Shown here: piece by piece, positions 45,716 to 54,833 of the stretch
How the letters are laid out: each line of letters begins with the position of its first letter
Numbering within the stretch: the stretch's first letter is position 1
Assembly: GCF_030317035.1 (NCBI RefSeq)
Contig: NZ_JASZYK010000003.1
Span: 310,001-374,000, forward strand
Direction of reading: 5' to 3'
Length of the DNA: 64,000 nt
From: Variovorax sp. J22G73
Lineage (GTDB): Bacteria; Pseudomonadota; Gammaproteobacteria; Burkholderiales; Burkholderiaceae_C
Translations under genes and position numbers: made by a program
The notes under the pieces: model-generated
The model's input: the letters and a program-made list of their open reading frames with translations, nothing else
What the model was told of the DNA's origin: nothing
Database searches by the model: none

Positions 45716-46786
45716 ATGGCCCGCATCGATCTGAACCTGGCGCACGCCTACCGCCCCCACCCCACGCAGGACAGCGACTATGCGCTGCTGCCGCTGCAGA
45801 TGAGCTTTCGCGACGGCGGCGCCTATGCGCTGCTCGGCCCCTCGGGCTGCGGCAAGACGACCATGCTGAACATCATCTCGGGCCTGCTCGTGCCTTCGCA
45901 GGGCACGGTGACTTTCGACGGCCGAGACATGACGCGCGCCACGCCGCAGGAGCGCAACATCGCGCAGGTGTTCCAGTTCCCGGTGATCTACGACACCATG
46001 ACCGTGGCCGAGAACCTTGCGTTTCCGCTGCGCAACCGCAAGGTGCCCGAGGCGCAGATCAAGAAACGCGTGGGCGAGATCGCCGAGATGCTCGACATGA
46101 GCGGCCAGCTCAACCAGCGCGCCGCGGGCCTGGCGGCCGACGCCAAGCAGAAGATCTCGCTGGGCCGCGGGCTGGTGCGCAGCGACGTGTCGGCGGTGCT
46201 GTTCGACGAGCCGCTCACCGTCATCGACCCGCACCTGAAGTGGCAGCTGCGGCGCAAGCTCAAGCAGATCCACCGCGAACTGAAGCTCACGCTGATCTAC
46301 GTGACGCACGACCAGGTCGAGGCGCTCACCTTCGCCGAAGAAGTGGTGGTGATGACGCGCGGCAAGGCGGTGCAGGTGGGCAGCGCCGAGGCGCTGTTCG
46401 AGCGGCCGGCGCATACGTTCGTGGGGCATTTCATCGGCTCGCCGGGCATGAACTTCCTGGCTGCGACAAGCGGCAACGGCACGCTCGAAGTGGCGGGCAC
46501 GCCGCTGGTGCCCACGCGCGAACTGCCGCAGGGGGCGCTGAAGATCGGCATCCGGCCGGAGTACCTGCGGCTGTCGGCTGCGGGCGCGGCCGGCGCGGTG
46601 CCCGCGGTGGTGAAGAACGTGCAGGACGTGGGCACGCACGTGATGCTGAGCGTGGAGGCGGGGGGCAGCGTGCTGAAGGCGCGGCTGCATTCGGACGACG
46701 CGCCGCCCGCGGTGGGGGACACCGTGTGGGTGCGGGTGCTGGATGCGCACACGTGCTACTACAAGGACGAGGAGTTGGTGGCATGA
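45716..46786 (+). CDS. glpT: Glycerol ABC transporter ATP-binding protein GlpT
   Basis: This 356-residue second ATPase of the glycerol importer is unrelated to the E. coli GlpT antiporter despite the name. Walker A GPSGCGKTT (41-49), Q-loop VFQF (85-88), Walker B LFDEP (162-166) and H-loop THDQVEA with His198 are canonical. The signature is not: LAADAKQKISLG (139-150) stands where LSGGQQQRVALA is expected. It is therefore complementary to GlpS, which has the good signature but no switch His. GAGGTGTGAG just before the start can serve as ribosome-binding site. Confidence 0.92.
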   Translation: MARIDLNLAHAYRPHPTQDSDYALLPLQMSFRDGGAYALLGPSGCGKTTMLNIISGLLVPSQGTVTFDGRDMTRATPQERNIAQVFQFPVIYDTMTVAENLAFPLRNRKVPEAQIKKRVGEIAEMLDMSGQLNQRAAGLAADAKQKISLGRGLVRSDVSAVLFDEPLTVIDPHLKWQLRRKLKQIHRELKLTLIYVTHDQVEALTFAEEVVVMTRGKAVQVGSAEALFERPAHTFVGHFIGSPGMNFLAATSGNGTLEVAGTPLVPTRELPQGALKIGIRPEYLRLSAAGAAGAVPAVVKNVQDVGTHVMLSVEAGGSVLKARLHSDDAPPAVGDTVWVRVLDAHTCYYKDEELVA

Positions 46787-46816
46787 CACATCTATCACCC
46801 AGTCGCCGGTCTTGTC

Positions 46817-46840
46817 CCCTCTCCCATTCCGGGGAGAGGG
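46817..46840. repeat. CCCTCTCCC hairpin between glpT and glpP
   Basis: CCCTCTCCC at 46817-46825 pairs perfectly with GGGAGAGGG at 46832-46840 (loop of six). This is a typical short palindromic repeat of Comamonadaceae intergenic regions. It lies in the 76-bp gap before glpP and is followed by a purine-rich stretch that supplies the glpP ribosome-binding site. Confidence 0.65.
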
Positions 46841-46862
46841 AGATGGAGGGGGGGAGAAGGTC

Positions 46863-47749
<887 letters not shown>

Positions 47750-47753
<4 letters not shown>

Positions 47754-48562
47754 ACGACAAGCGGTTCCACAAGCGCAGCATCTTCCTGGTGCTGTACATC
47801 GTGTTCGCGCTGTTGCCCATCTACTGGATGGTCAACATGAGCTTCAAGACGAACGAGGAGATCCTGTCGAGCTTCTCGTTCTTTCCGCAGCAGCTCACCT
47901 GGGCCAACTACGCGCGCATCTTCACCGACGAGTCGTGGTACTCGGGCTACATCAACAGCCTGATCTACGTGGCGATCAACACCGTCATCTCGCTCGCGGT
48001 GGCGCTGCCGGCGGCCTATGCGTTCTCACGCTATTCGTTCCTGGGCGACAAGCACGTGTTCTTCTGGCTGCTCACGAACCGCATGACGCCACCCGCGGTG
48101 TTCCTGCTGCCCTTCTTCCAGCTGTACAGCACGGTCGGGCTGATGGACACGCACCTGGGCGTGGCGCTGGCGCACCTGCTGTTCAACGTGCCGCTGGCGG
48201 TGTGGATCCTGGAAGGCTTCATGAGCGGCATACCGCGCGAGATCGACGAGACGGCGTACATCGACGGCTACTCGTTCCCGCGCTTCTTCGTGCGCATCTT
48301 TCTTCCGCTCATCAAGGCCGGCGTGGGCGTGGCGGCGTTCTTCTGCTTCATGTTCAGCTGGGTCGAACTGCTGCTGGCGCGCACGCTCACGAGCGTGAAC
48401 GCCAAGCCCATCGTGGCGACCATGACGCGCACGGTGAGCGCGTCGGGCATGGACTGGGCGACGCTGGCCGCGGCGGGCGTGCTGACGATCGTGCCGGGCG
48501 CGATCGTGATCTGGTTCGTGCGGCACTACATCGCGAAGGGGTTCGCGATGGGCCGTGTTTGA
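47750..48562 (+). CDS. glpQ: Glycerol ABC transporter permease GlpQ
   Basis: This 270-residue permease of the MalG/UgpE type has about six membrane segments and the EAA loop IPREIDETAYIDGYSFPRFF. It is the partner of GlpP and shares no relation with the E. coli phosphodiesterase GlpQ. It begins FLVLYIVFALLPIYWMVNMS, the usual first segment of this family. Translation is coupled to GlpP by an ATGA overlap. The following gap holds two hairpin repeats before glpU. Confidence 0.94.
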
Positions 48563-48569
48563 AACTTCT

Positions 48570-48665
48570 CCCTCCCCCTCTGGGGGAGGGCAGGGGTGGA
48601 GGCAAGCGGCGCATCCATCGGGCGCTCTGCCTGCCCCCATCCCAACCTTCCCCAAAGGGGGAAGG
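48570..48665. repeat. Paired hairpin repeat between glpQ and glpU
   Basis: Two palindromes sit about 55 bp apart. The first is CCCTCCCCC (48570-48578) with GGGGGAGGG (48582-48590), 9 bp, loop of three. The second is CCTTCCCC (48646-48653) with GGGGAAGG (48658-48665), 8 bp, loop of four. Flanks (CAGGGGTGG after the first, CTGCCCCCATCCC before the second) are also inversely related, so the whole unit is a mosaic inverted repeat of BIME type. It fills the glpQ-glpU gap and ends in the AGGAG used by glpU. Confidence 0.75.
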
Positions 48666-48692
48666 AGCAAGAGACGACAAGGAGACTCTGAC

Positions 48693-49001
48693 ATGTTCGA
48701 CTGGATGGTCTGGACCACCCCCGTGGCCGTTTTCTTCACCTGCATCGCGCTCATGCTGGTCGGCATGACCGTGTGGGAGTTCAAGTCGCCCACCACGTTG
48801 CGCCGCGGCTGGCTGCCCATGGCCACCACGCGCGGCGACCGGCTCTTCATCGGGCTGCTCGCCGCGGCCTACCTGAACCTCATCTTCATCGGCCTGGCGG
48901 GCAAGTTCCAGGAGTGGCTCGCCCTGGAGGCCGAGCCGTCGATCTGGATCAGCTTCGTGCTGTCGATGGGCCTGCTCGCGCTGGTCATGCGCAAGGGCTG
49001 A
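48693..49001 (+). CDS. glpU: DUF2160 small membrane protein GlpU
   Basis: This 102-residue inner-membrane protein has three hydrophobic segments (VWTTPVAVFFTCIALMLVGM, FIGLLAAAYLNLIFIGLAG, WISFVLSMGLLALVM) and the linking loop EFKSPTTLRRGWLPMATTRGD typical of DUF2160. It is a constant member of GlpSTPQUV-type glycerol importers, with no enzymatic signature; it may be an accessory subunit of the channel. AAGGAGA lies upstream. A short T run (49010-49017) right after its stop, without a convincing stem, may slow transcription before glpV. Confidence 0.92.
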   Translation: MFDWMVWTTPVAVFFTCIALMLVGMTVWEFKSPTTLRRGWLPMATTRGDRLFIGLLAAAYLNLIFIGLAGKFQEWLALEAEPSIWISFVLSMGLLALVMRKG

Positions 49002-49033
49002 GGCCGGGCTTTTTTTTCGTGTCGAGGAAACGT

Positions 49034-49074
49034 CCGGCTCTCCGCTTCCCGGGGCCGCGACAAGGAGAGACCGG
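49034..49074 (+). other. Leader hairpin before glpV
   Basis: CCGGCTCTCC at 49034-49043 pairs with GGAGAG (49064-49069) and CCGG (49071-49074), leaving one bulged A. The structure ends 26 bases before the glpV ATG. A stable stem upstream of a binding-protein gene often protects its message and raises its level over the permease genes; that role is inferred here. Confidence 0.5.
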
Positions 49075-49100
49075 GAGCACCAACCGAGGAGACATTCATC

Positions 49101-50834
49101 ATGAAGATGCGCTACACCGCATTGGCACTGGCAGCGGCGATGTTCGCCGCGCACGGGGCTGCATCGGCCGGAGAAGCCGAGGCCAAGAAATGGATCGACA
49201 GCGAGTTCCAGCCGTCCACCTTGTCCAAGGACAAGCAGATGGAAGAAATGAAATGGTTCATCGACGCGGCCAAGAAGCTGCAGGCCAAGGGCGTGAAGGA
49301 GGTGTCGGTCGTCTCCGAGACGCTCACCACCCACGAGTACGAATCGAAGACGCTGGCCAAGGCCTTCGAGGAAATCACCGGCATCAAGGTGAAGCACGAC
49401 CTGATCCAGGAAGGCGACGTGGTCGAGAAGCTGCAGACCTCCATGCAGTCGGGCAAGTCGATCTACGACGGCTGGGTGTCCGACTCGGACCTGATCGGCA
49501 CGCACTACCGCTACGGCAAGATCATGTCGCTCACCGAGTACATGGGCGGCGCGGGCAAGGAGTTCACCAACCCCGGGCTCGACCTGAAGGACTTCATCGG
49601 CACCAGCTTCACCACCGCGCCCGACGGCCAGCTCTACCAGCTGCCCGACCAGCAGTTCGCCAACCTCTACTGGTTTCGCGCCGACCTGTTCGCGCGCAAG
49701 GACCTGCAGGACAAGTTCAAGGCCAAGTACGGCTACGACCTGGGCGTGCCGCTGAACTGGAGCGCCTACGAGGACATTGCCGAGTTCTTCAGCACCGACG
49801 TGAAGACCATCGACGGCAAGCCCATCTACGGCCACATGGACTACGGCAAGAAGGACCCGTCGCTGGGCTGGCGCTTCACCGACGCCTGGCTGTCGATGGC
49901 CGGCGCCGCGGACAAGGGCATTCCCAACGGCATGCCGGTCGACGAATGGGGCATTCGCGTGGCCGCCGACAAGTGCACGCCCACGGGCGCGTCGGTGTCG
50001 CGCGGCGGCGCCACCAACTCGCCGGCGGCCGTGTACGCGCTCACCAAGTACATCGACTGGATGAAGAAGTACGCGCCCAAGGAAGCCATGGGCATGACCT
50101 TCGGTGAATCGGGCCCGGTGCCGGCGCAGGGGCAGATCGCGCAGCAGATCTTCTGGTACACGGCCTTCACCGCCGACATGACCAAGAAGGGCCTGCCGGT
50201 GGTGAACGACGACGGCTCGCCCAAGTGGCGCATGGCGCCCGGCCCGAACGGCCCGTACTGGAAGCAGGGCATGCAGAACGGCTACCAGGACGTGGGCTCG
50301 TGGACCTTCTTCAAGGGCCATGACGCCAACAAGACGGCCGCGGCCTGGCTCTACGCGCAGTTCATCACCGCCAAGACCACCTCGCTGAAGAAGTCGATCA
50401 CCGGGCTGACCTTCATTCGCGACAGCGACATCCGCTCCGACTTCTTCACGCAGAACGCCAACAAGTACGGCGGCCTGATCGAGTTCTACCGCAGCCCCGC
50501 GCGCGTGGCCTGGACCCCGACCGGCACCAACGTGCCCGACTACCCCAAGCTCGCGCAGCTCTGGTGGAAGAACGTGGCCGAGGCCGTCACGGGCGAGAAG
50601 ACGCCGCAGAAGGCCATGGACAACCTGGCCGACGAGATGGACAACGTGATGGCCCGGCTGGAACGTGCCGGCATGGCCAAGTGCGCGCCCAAGCTCAACC
50701 CCAAGGGCGACCCGGCCAAGTACCTGAGCGACGACCACGCCCCGTGGAAGAAGCTGGCCAACGAGAAGCCCAAGGGCGAGACCATCGACTACAACAAGCT
50801 GCTGACCGCCTGGAAGGACGGCAAGGTGCGCTGA
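49101..50834 (+). CDS. glpV: Glycerol ABC transporter substrate-binding protein GlpV
   Basis: This 577-residue periplasmic binding protein has a signal peptide (about 1-23, ending GAASA) and a long cluster D/B-like fold. Blocks such as SYESKTLAKAFEEITGIKV-like strands, SIYDGWVSDSDLIGTHYRYG and LPDQQFANLYWFRADLF match the glycerol-binding GlpV group, which is markedly larger than sugar-binding proteins. It delivers glycerol to GlpP/GlpQ. AGGAGA lies before the ATG. It is the last gene of the operon and is followed at once by a strong terminator. Confidence 0.93.
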   Translation: MKMRYTALALAAAMFAAHGAASAGEAEAKKWIDSEFQPSTLSKDKQMEEMKWFIDAAKKLQAKGVKEVSVVSETLTTHEYESKTLAKAFEEITGIKVKHDLIQEGDVVEKLQTSMQSGKSIYDGWVSDSDLIGTHYRYGKIMSLTEYMGGAGKEFTNPGLDLKDFIGTSFTTAPDGQLYQLPDQQFANLYWFRADLFARKDLQDKFKAKYGYDLGVPLNWSAYEDIAEFFSTDVKTIDGKPIYGHMDYGKKDPSLGWRFTDAWLSMAGAADKGIPNGMPVDEWGIRVAADKCTPTGASVSRGGATNSPAAVYALTKYIDWMKKYAPKEAMGMTFGESGPVPAQGQIAQQIFWYTAFTADMTKKGLPVVNDDGSPKWRMAPGPNGPYWKQGMQNGYQDVGSWTFFKGHDANKTAAAWLYAQFITAKTTSLKKSITGLTFIRDSDIRSDFFTQNANKYGGLIEFYRSPARVAWTPTGTNVPDYPKLAQLWWKNVAEAVTGEKTPQKAMDNLADEMDNVMARLERAGMAKCAPKLNPKGDPAKYLSDDHAPWKKLANEKPKGETIDYNKLLTAWKDGKVR

Positions 50835-50862
50835 GCACGCGCTTTTTTCTGGCCGCTTCACG

Positions 50863-50895
50863 GGGGCCGCGCCGCAAGGGGCGGCCCCTTTTTTT
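50863..50895 (+). terminator. Strong intrinsic terminator of the glycerol operon
   Basis: GGGGCCGC (50863-50870) pairs perfectly with GCGGCCCC (50881-50888) and is followed immediately by seven T residues (50889-50895). This ends the glpD-glpV transcript and separates it from the biosynthetic operon that follows on the same strand. Confidence 0.92.
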
Positions 50896-51011
50896 CGGTC
50901 CTTTTTGGCACTGCGGACGTTTGATCGTCTGATTGCCGCGACGGCATGACCAATGGCAGATGCGTGGGGCCCGACCTTCGCTTACATTCGACGGCCCCGA
51001 AATGCCGCCCA

Positions 51012-52022
51012 GTGACTTCCAGTTCTTCCAGCCCCTCCAGCTCGCCCGAGCCAGCCGCCACCGCCCCGAGCGCCGTCAAGCGCGTGCTGGTCCTTCGCTA
51101 CTCCCAGTCCGGCCAGCTCGACCGGGTCACCGATCAGGTCGTGGCGCCGCTGCGCGCCGACCCGTCGATCGCGCTGCACGAGGAAGTGCTGCGCCCGCTC
51201 GCGCCGTTCCCCTTTCCGTGGCCGTTCCTCAGGTTCTTCGACGCCTTTCCGGAATCGGCCCACATGAAGCCGCAGCCGCTGGCGCCGCTGTCGCTCACCG
51301 GTGATGAAGACTTCGACCTCGTCATCCTGCCGTACCAGGTGTGGTTCCTGGCGCCTTCGCAACCGGTCACCGCATTCCTGAAGCACCCCGTGGCGGCGCG
51401 GCTGCTCGCGGGCAAGCCGGTGGTCACCATCATCGCTTGCCGCAACATGTGGCTGCTCGCGCACGAGAAGCTCAAGGGCATGCTGGACGAGGTGGGCGCG
51501 CGGCTGATCGACAACGTGGTGCTGACCGACCCCGGCCCCACGCTGGCCACTTTCTTCACGACGCCGGCGTGGCTCATCTGGGGCCGCAAGCGCGGCTTCT
51601 GGGGCATGCCCGATGCCGGCCTGAGCAGCGAGCAGATCCGCGGCACCGCGCGCTTCGGCCGCGCCCTGCGCGACGCGCTGCGCCAGGGCCTGGAGCGCGG
51701 CACGCAGCCGCTGCTGGCCGGCCTGGGCGCGGTGCGGGCCGACGCGAAACTGCTGGTCAGCGAGAAGGCCGGCACTCGCAGCTTCTACCTCTGGGGCAAG
51801 CTCATCATGGCGGCCGGCGGGCCCGGCGCCTGGCAGCGCAAGCCGCTGCTGTTGCTGTACGTCGTGTTCCTCATCGCGCTCATCGTCACCGTGGTGCCCG
51901 TGAGCCTGACGCTGCAGGCACTGTTGCGACCGTTGTTCAGGGGGTGGCTGACTAAAATGACCGCCCAATTCGAGTGCCCTTCGGGCTCCGCCACGGACCG
52001 CACCCCCCTGTATGACGACTGA
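51012..52022 (+). CDS. DarA-like (dialkylresorcinol) flavodoxin-fold enzyme
   Basis: This 336-residue protein resembles DarA of dialkylresorcinol biosynthesis, the enzyme thought to aromatise the cyclic product of DarB. It opens with a Ser/Pro-rich leader and then VKRVLVLRYSQSGQLDRV, a flavodoxin-like phosphate-binding loop. DFDLVILPYQVWFLAPSQP and KPVVTIIACRNMW follow as strands. A single hydrophobic segment near the C-terminus (LLLLYVVFLIALIVTVVPVS) may anchor it to the membrane. I use GTG 51012; ATG 50946 is in frame but leads with an atypical sequence. Its 3-prime end overlaps the KAS III gene by 11 bp, so the two are coupled. Confidence 0.8.
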   Translation: MTSSSSSPSSSPEPAATAPSAVKRVLVLRYSQSGQLDRVTDQVVAPLRADPSIALHEEVLRPLAPFPFPWPFLRFFDAFPESAHMKPQPLAPLSLTGDEDFDLVILPYQVWFLAPSQPVTAFLKHPVAARLLAGKPVVTIIACRNMWLLAHEKLKGMLDEVGARLIDNVVLTDPGPTLATFFTTPAWLIWGRKRGFWGMPDAGLSSEQIRGTARFGRALRDALRQGLERGTQPLLAGLGAVRADAKLLVSEKAGTRSFYLWGKLIMAAGGPGAWQRKPLLLLYVVFLIALIVTVVPVSLTLQALLRPLFRGWLTKMTAQFECPSGSATDRTPLYDD

Positions 52023-53148
52023 TGTCTTCCTGACCCGCACCGCCGCCTTTTTGCCCTTTGCCCCGGTCAGCAATGAAGACATCGAAGAGGTTCTCGGCCG
52101 CATCGGCGGCAAGGCCTCGCGCGCGCGCCGGCTCATCTTGCGCAGCAACGGCATCCAGTCGCGCCACTACGCCATCGACCGCGCCACCGGCGCGCTGGCC
52201 ATGACCAACGCGCAGCTCACGGCCTCGGCCATTCGCGCGCTGGGCGACGACCTGGGCCCGGTCGACTGCCTGGCCACCGGCACCTCGCTGCCCGACCAGC
52301 TCATGCCCAACCACGCGGTGATGGTGCACGGCGAGCTCGGCTGGCCGCGGCTCGAGGTGGTGGCCTGCGCGGGCATCTGCCTGGCCGGTACCGCGGCGCT
52401 GAAGCACGCGTGGCTGTCAGTGCGCGCCGGCGATGCGCGCCGCGCCGTGGCCACGGGCTCGGAGCTGGCCTCGGCCGTGATGCGCGGCTCGCGCTTCGAG
52501 GCCGAGCTGGAACACAAGCTCGAGGCGCTGGAGGCCCGCCCCGAGCTGGCCTTCGAGAAAGACTTCCTGCGCTGGATGCTGTCCGACGGCGCCGGCGCCG
52601 TGCTGCTGGAGCGCGAGCCGCGCGGCGCGCTGTCGCTGCGCGTGGACTGGATCGACCTGTCTTCCGCCGCGCACGAGCTGCCGGTGTGCATGTATGCCGG
52701 CGCCGAGAAGAACGCCGAAGGCGGCCTCGACGGCTGGGCGCGCAAGTCGCCCGAAGACTGGCAGCGCGAATCGACCTTTGCCGTGAAGCAGGACGTGCGC
52801 CTGCTCAACGAGAACATCGTGCGCGCCACGCTGGGCGAACCGCTTGCGGCCATCGTGGCGCGGCGCGGCCTGAAGGCGGCGGACATCGACTGGTTCCTGC
52901 CGCACCTGTCGTCGCACTACTTCGTCGAGCCGGTGGCCCAGTGCCTGGAGTCCATCGGCCTGCCGATTCCGCGCGAGCGTTGGTTCAGCAACCTCGCGAG
53001 CAAGGGCAACACGGGCTCGGCGTCGCCTTACATCATGCTCGACGAGCTGTTCCGCTCGGGCCGCATCAAGCCGGGCCACAAGCTCTTGATGTTCGTGCCC
53101 GAAAGCGGCCGCTTCTCCAGCGGTTTCATCTACATGGAGGCTGTGTAG
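52012..53148 (+). CDS. Beta-ketoacyl-ACP synthase III-like (DarB-like)
   Basis: This 378-residue thiolase-fold condensing enzyme has the KAS III active site: Cys119 in VVACAGIC, His297 in FLPHLSSHY and Asn332 in SKGNTGSAS. FabH-like enzymes condense an acyl thioester with an acyl-ACP; the DarB subgroup makes a ring by joining two acyl chains. Beside a DarA-like gene, a DarB role is the natural reading, but a distinct chain or ring chemistry is possible. It begins inside the preceding gene (11-bp overlap) and ends two bases before the next start. Confidence 0.87.
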   Translation: MTTDVFLTRTAAFLPFAPVSNEDIEEVLGRIGGKASRARRLILRSNGIQSRHYAIDRATGALAMTNAQLTASAIRALGDDLGPVDCLATGTSLPDQLMPNHAVMVHGELGWPRLEVVACAGICLAGTAALKHAWLSVRAGDARRAVATGSELASAVMRGSRFEAELEHKLEALEARPELAFEKDFLRWMLSDGAGAVLLEREPRGALSLRVDWIDLSSAAHELPVCMYAGAEKNAEGGLDGWARKSPEDWQRESTFAVKQDVRLLNENIVRATLGEPLAAIVARRGLKAADIDWFLPHLSSHYFVEPVAQCLESIGLPIPRERWFSNLASKGNTGSASPYIMLDELFRSGRIKPGHKLLMFVPESGRFSSGFIYMEAV

Positions 53149-53150
53149 CC

Positions 53151-53546
53151 ATGGATCTCGACGCGGTGCCGCAGGAAGGCAATGCCACCCTGGCCGGTCA
53201 TTCGAAGCTGATGTACGCCCGCGACGCGCAGGGCCGCGTGGTCACCACCACCTCGCGCGGCTGGGAGGCGGAAGAAATCGTCACCAGCCACGCGGTCGAC
53301 CTGCTGGTCGGGCAGGCACAGGCCGCCAGGCTGCGCGTGCAGGCGGGGCTGGCCTCGCCGCTGGAATACTGGATGTACGAGCGCCGCATGGACGTGGCGC
53401 TGCTCTCGCAGACCAGCGGTTTCTGGCAGTGGCGCGTGCGCCGCCATTTGCAACCGCGGCATTTCGCCGCGCTCTCGCCGGCCCAGCTTGCGCGCTACGG
53501 CGACGCGCTGGGCCTGAGCGTTTCCACCTTGCAGGGCTTGCCGTGA
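53151..53546 (+). CDS. Hypothetical 131-residue protein in the biosynthetic operon
   Basis: I do not recognise this soluble, Ala/Arg-rich protein. The C-terminal part (HFAALSPAQLARYGDALGLS) looks helix-turn-helix-like but may simply be a helical pair. A conserved-looking WEAEEIVTSHAVDLLVGQ and LEYWMYERRMD occupy the middle. It has no signal peptide or membrane segment. It is translationally tied on both sides: two bases after the KAS III stop, and overlapping the BtrH-type start (GTGA). An accessory or scaffolding role for the condensing enzymes is guesswork. Confidence 0.7.
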   Translation: MDLDAVPQEGNATLAGHSKLMYARDAQGRVVTTTSRGWEAEEIVTSHAVDLLVGQAQAARLRVQAGLASPLEYWMYERRMDVALLSQTSGFWQWRVRRHLQPRHFAALSPAQLARYGDALGLSVSTLQGLP

Positions 53547-54523
53547 AGTTTCAACACCAACAGGCGGCGCACTGCGAAAGCGGCGTCATCTCCAGCCTCA
53601 TGCGCCACCACGGCGCGCCGATGAGCGAGAGCATGGCGCTGGGCCTGTCGTCCGCCATTTCGTTCGCGTACCTGCCGTTCATCAAGCTGTCGGGCCTGCC
53701 GCTCATTTCGTACCGCATGCCGCCCAAGGCCATCATCAAGGGCCTGCTGGCGCCGATGGCCGCGCGCTTTCGCTTCGAGACCTTCCGCAGCCCCGAAGCC
53801 GGCCAGCAACGGCTGGACGCACTGCTGGCCGACGGCAAGCTCGTGGGCCTGCAGACCTCGGTCTACTGGCTGCCTTACTTTCCGCCGAACATGCGCTTTC
53901 ACTTCAACGCGCACAACCTGCTGGTGTACGGCAAGGAGGGCGACGACTACCTCATCAGCGACCCCGTGTTCGAGGAGCCCGTGCGTTGCGCCAGCGGCGA
54001 CCTGGCCCGCGCCCGCTTCGCCAAGGGCGTGCTCGCGCCCAAGGGCCTCATGTACTACCCCCAGGCCATCGACCGCAAGACGGTGGATGCGGCCTCGGTC
54101 ACCAAGGCCATCCGCAAGACCGTGCGCAACATGCTCGCGCCCATTCCCATCGTGGGCGTGCGCGGCATGCACACGCTGGCCAGGCGCATGCAGAAGCTGT
54201 CGCCCACCGACCCGCGCAGCGTCGACTTCATCGGTCATGTGGTACGCATGCAGGAAGAAATCGGCACGGGCGGCGCGGGCTTTCGCTTCATCTACGCGGG
54301 CTTCCTGCAAGAGGCCGCGCAGCTGCTCGACAAGCCGCAGCTGCAACAGATGTCGGAGCGCCTCATCGCCATCGGCGACGGCTGGCGCGCCTTCGCACTG
54401 AAGGCCGCGCGCATGGTGAAGGGGCGCGAAGCGGTCGACCCAGTCGCGCTGGCGGGAAAGCTGCGGGAGCAGGCGCAGCAGGAAGAGAGCTTCTTTCGCG
54501 ATCTCAAGGCTGCGGTTGCTTGA
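53543..54523 (+). CDS. BtrH N-terminal-domain acyltransferase-like protein
   Basis: This 326-residue protein begins with the BtrH_N pattern: HQQAAHCESGVISSLMRHHG (His10-Cys11), then MRFHFNAHNLLVYGKEGDDY and YLISDPVFEEPVR, which resemble the papain-like His/Asp part. A DUF4872-type C-terminal part (FRFIYAGFLQEAAQLLDKPQ) follows. BtrH moves an acyl group from a carrier protein to an amine during butirosin assembly. By analogy this protein may transfer the product from the operon acyl carrier protein to an acceptor. The start is a GTG overlapping the upstream stop. Confidence 0.82.
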   Translation: MKFQHQQAAHCESGVISSLMRHHGAPMSESMALGLSSAISFAYLPFIKLSGLPLISYRMPPKAIIKGLLAPMAARFRFETFRSPEAGQQRLDALLADGKLVGLQTSVYWLPYFPPNMRFHFNAHNLLVYGKEGDDYLISDPVFEEPVRCASGDLARARFAKGVLAPKGLMYYPQAIDRKTVDAASVTKAIRKTVRNMLAPIPIVGVRGMHTLARRMQKLSPTDPRSVDFIGHVVRMQEEIGTGGAGFRFIYAGFLQEAAQLLDKPQLQQMSERLIAIGDGWRAFALKAARMVKGREAVDPVALAGKLREQAQQEESFFRDLKAAVA

Positions 54524-54542
54524 TGGCAAGTCATTCAGGGTG

Positions 54543-54753
54543 CGATCACGCCGACGGGGTATCCCTTTTCTCGAATGTCCCCCGGCCTTCGGCCTCCTCC
54601 TTTATTTCTCGAAATGGGACACCCCGCCGTCGTGATCGTTGGGCAATGCAGTCGTTGATCGCAGATCACCCGCTGCGTGCCCAGCTGAACAGGGCGTCGG
54701 GTGCTTCCCGCAGCGAAATAAAGGGGGAGGGGCGCAGCCCCGGGGGACATTCG
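54543..54753. repeat. Nested inverted repeats filling the 310-bp operon gap
   Basis: The gap between the BtrH-type gene and the ABC ATPase gene (54524-54833) carries no gene but two interlocked inverted repeats. Arms of 23 nt at 54543-54565 and 54616-54638 match at 20 positions. A second pair, 54572-54608 and 54715-54753, shares CGAATGTCCCCCGG at the outer end and CCTTTATTTC at the inner end. GGCC-ttc-GGCC and GGGGCgcaGCCCC hairpins lie within the second pair. The layout resembles a non-autonomous mobile element or REP mosaic. Beyond 54753 only the ribosome-binding site of the next gene (CGGGAG) is evident. Confidence 0.8.
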
Positions 54754-54833
54754 CGGAGGGAAGTACCCGGCGGCCTGTTCACACGCCCCGAACGGCGCCC
54801 TGCAGACGCCGGAGAACAAAAAGCGGGAGCCAG

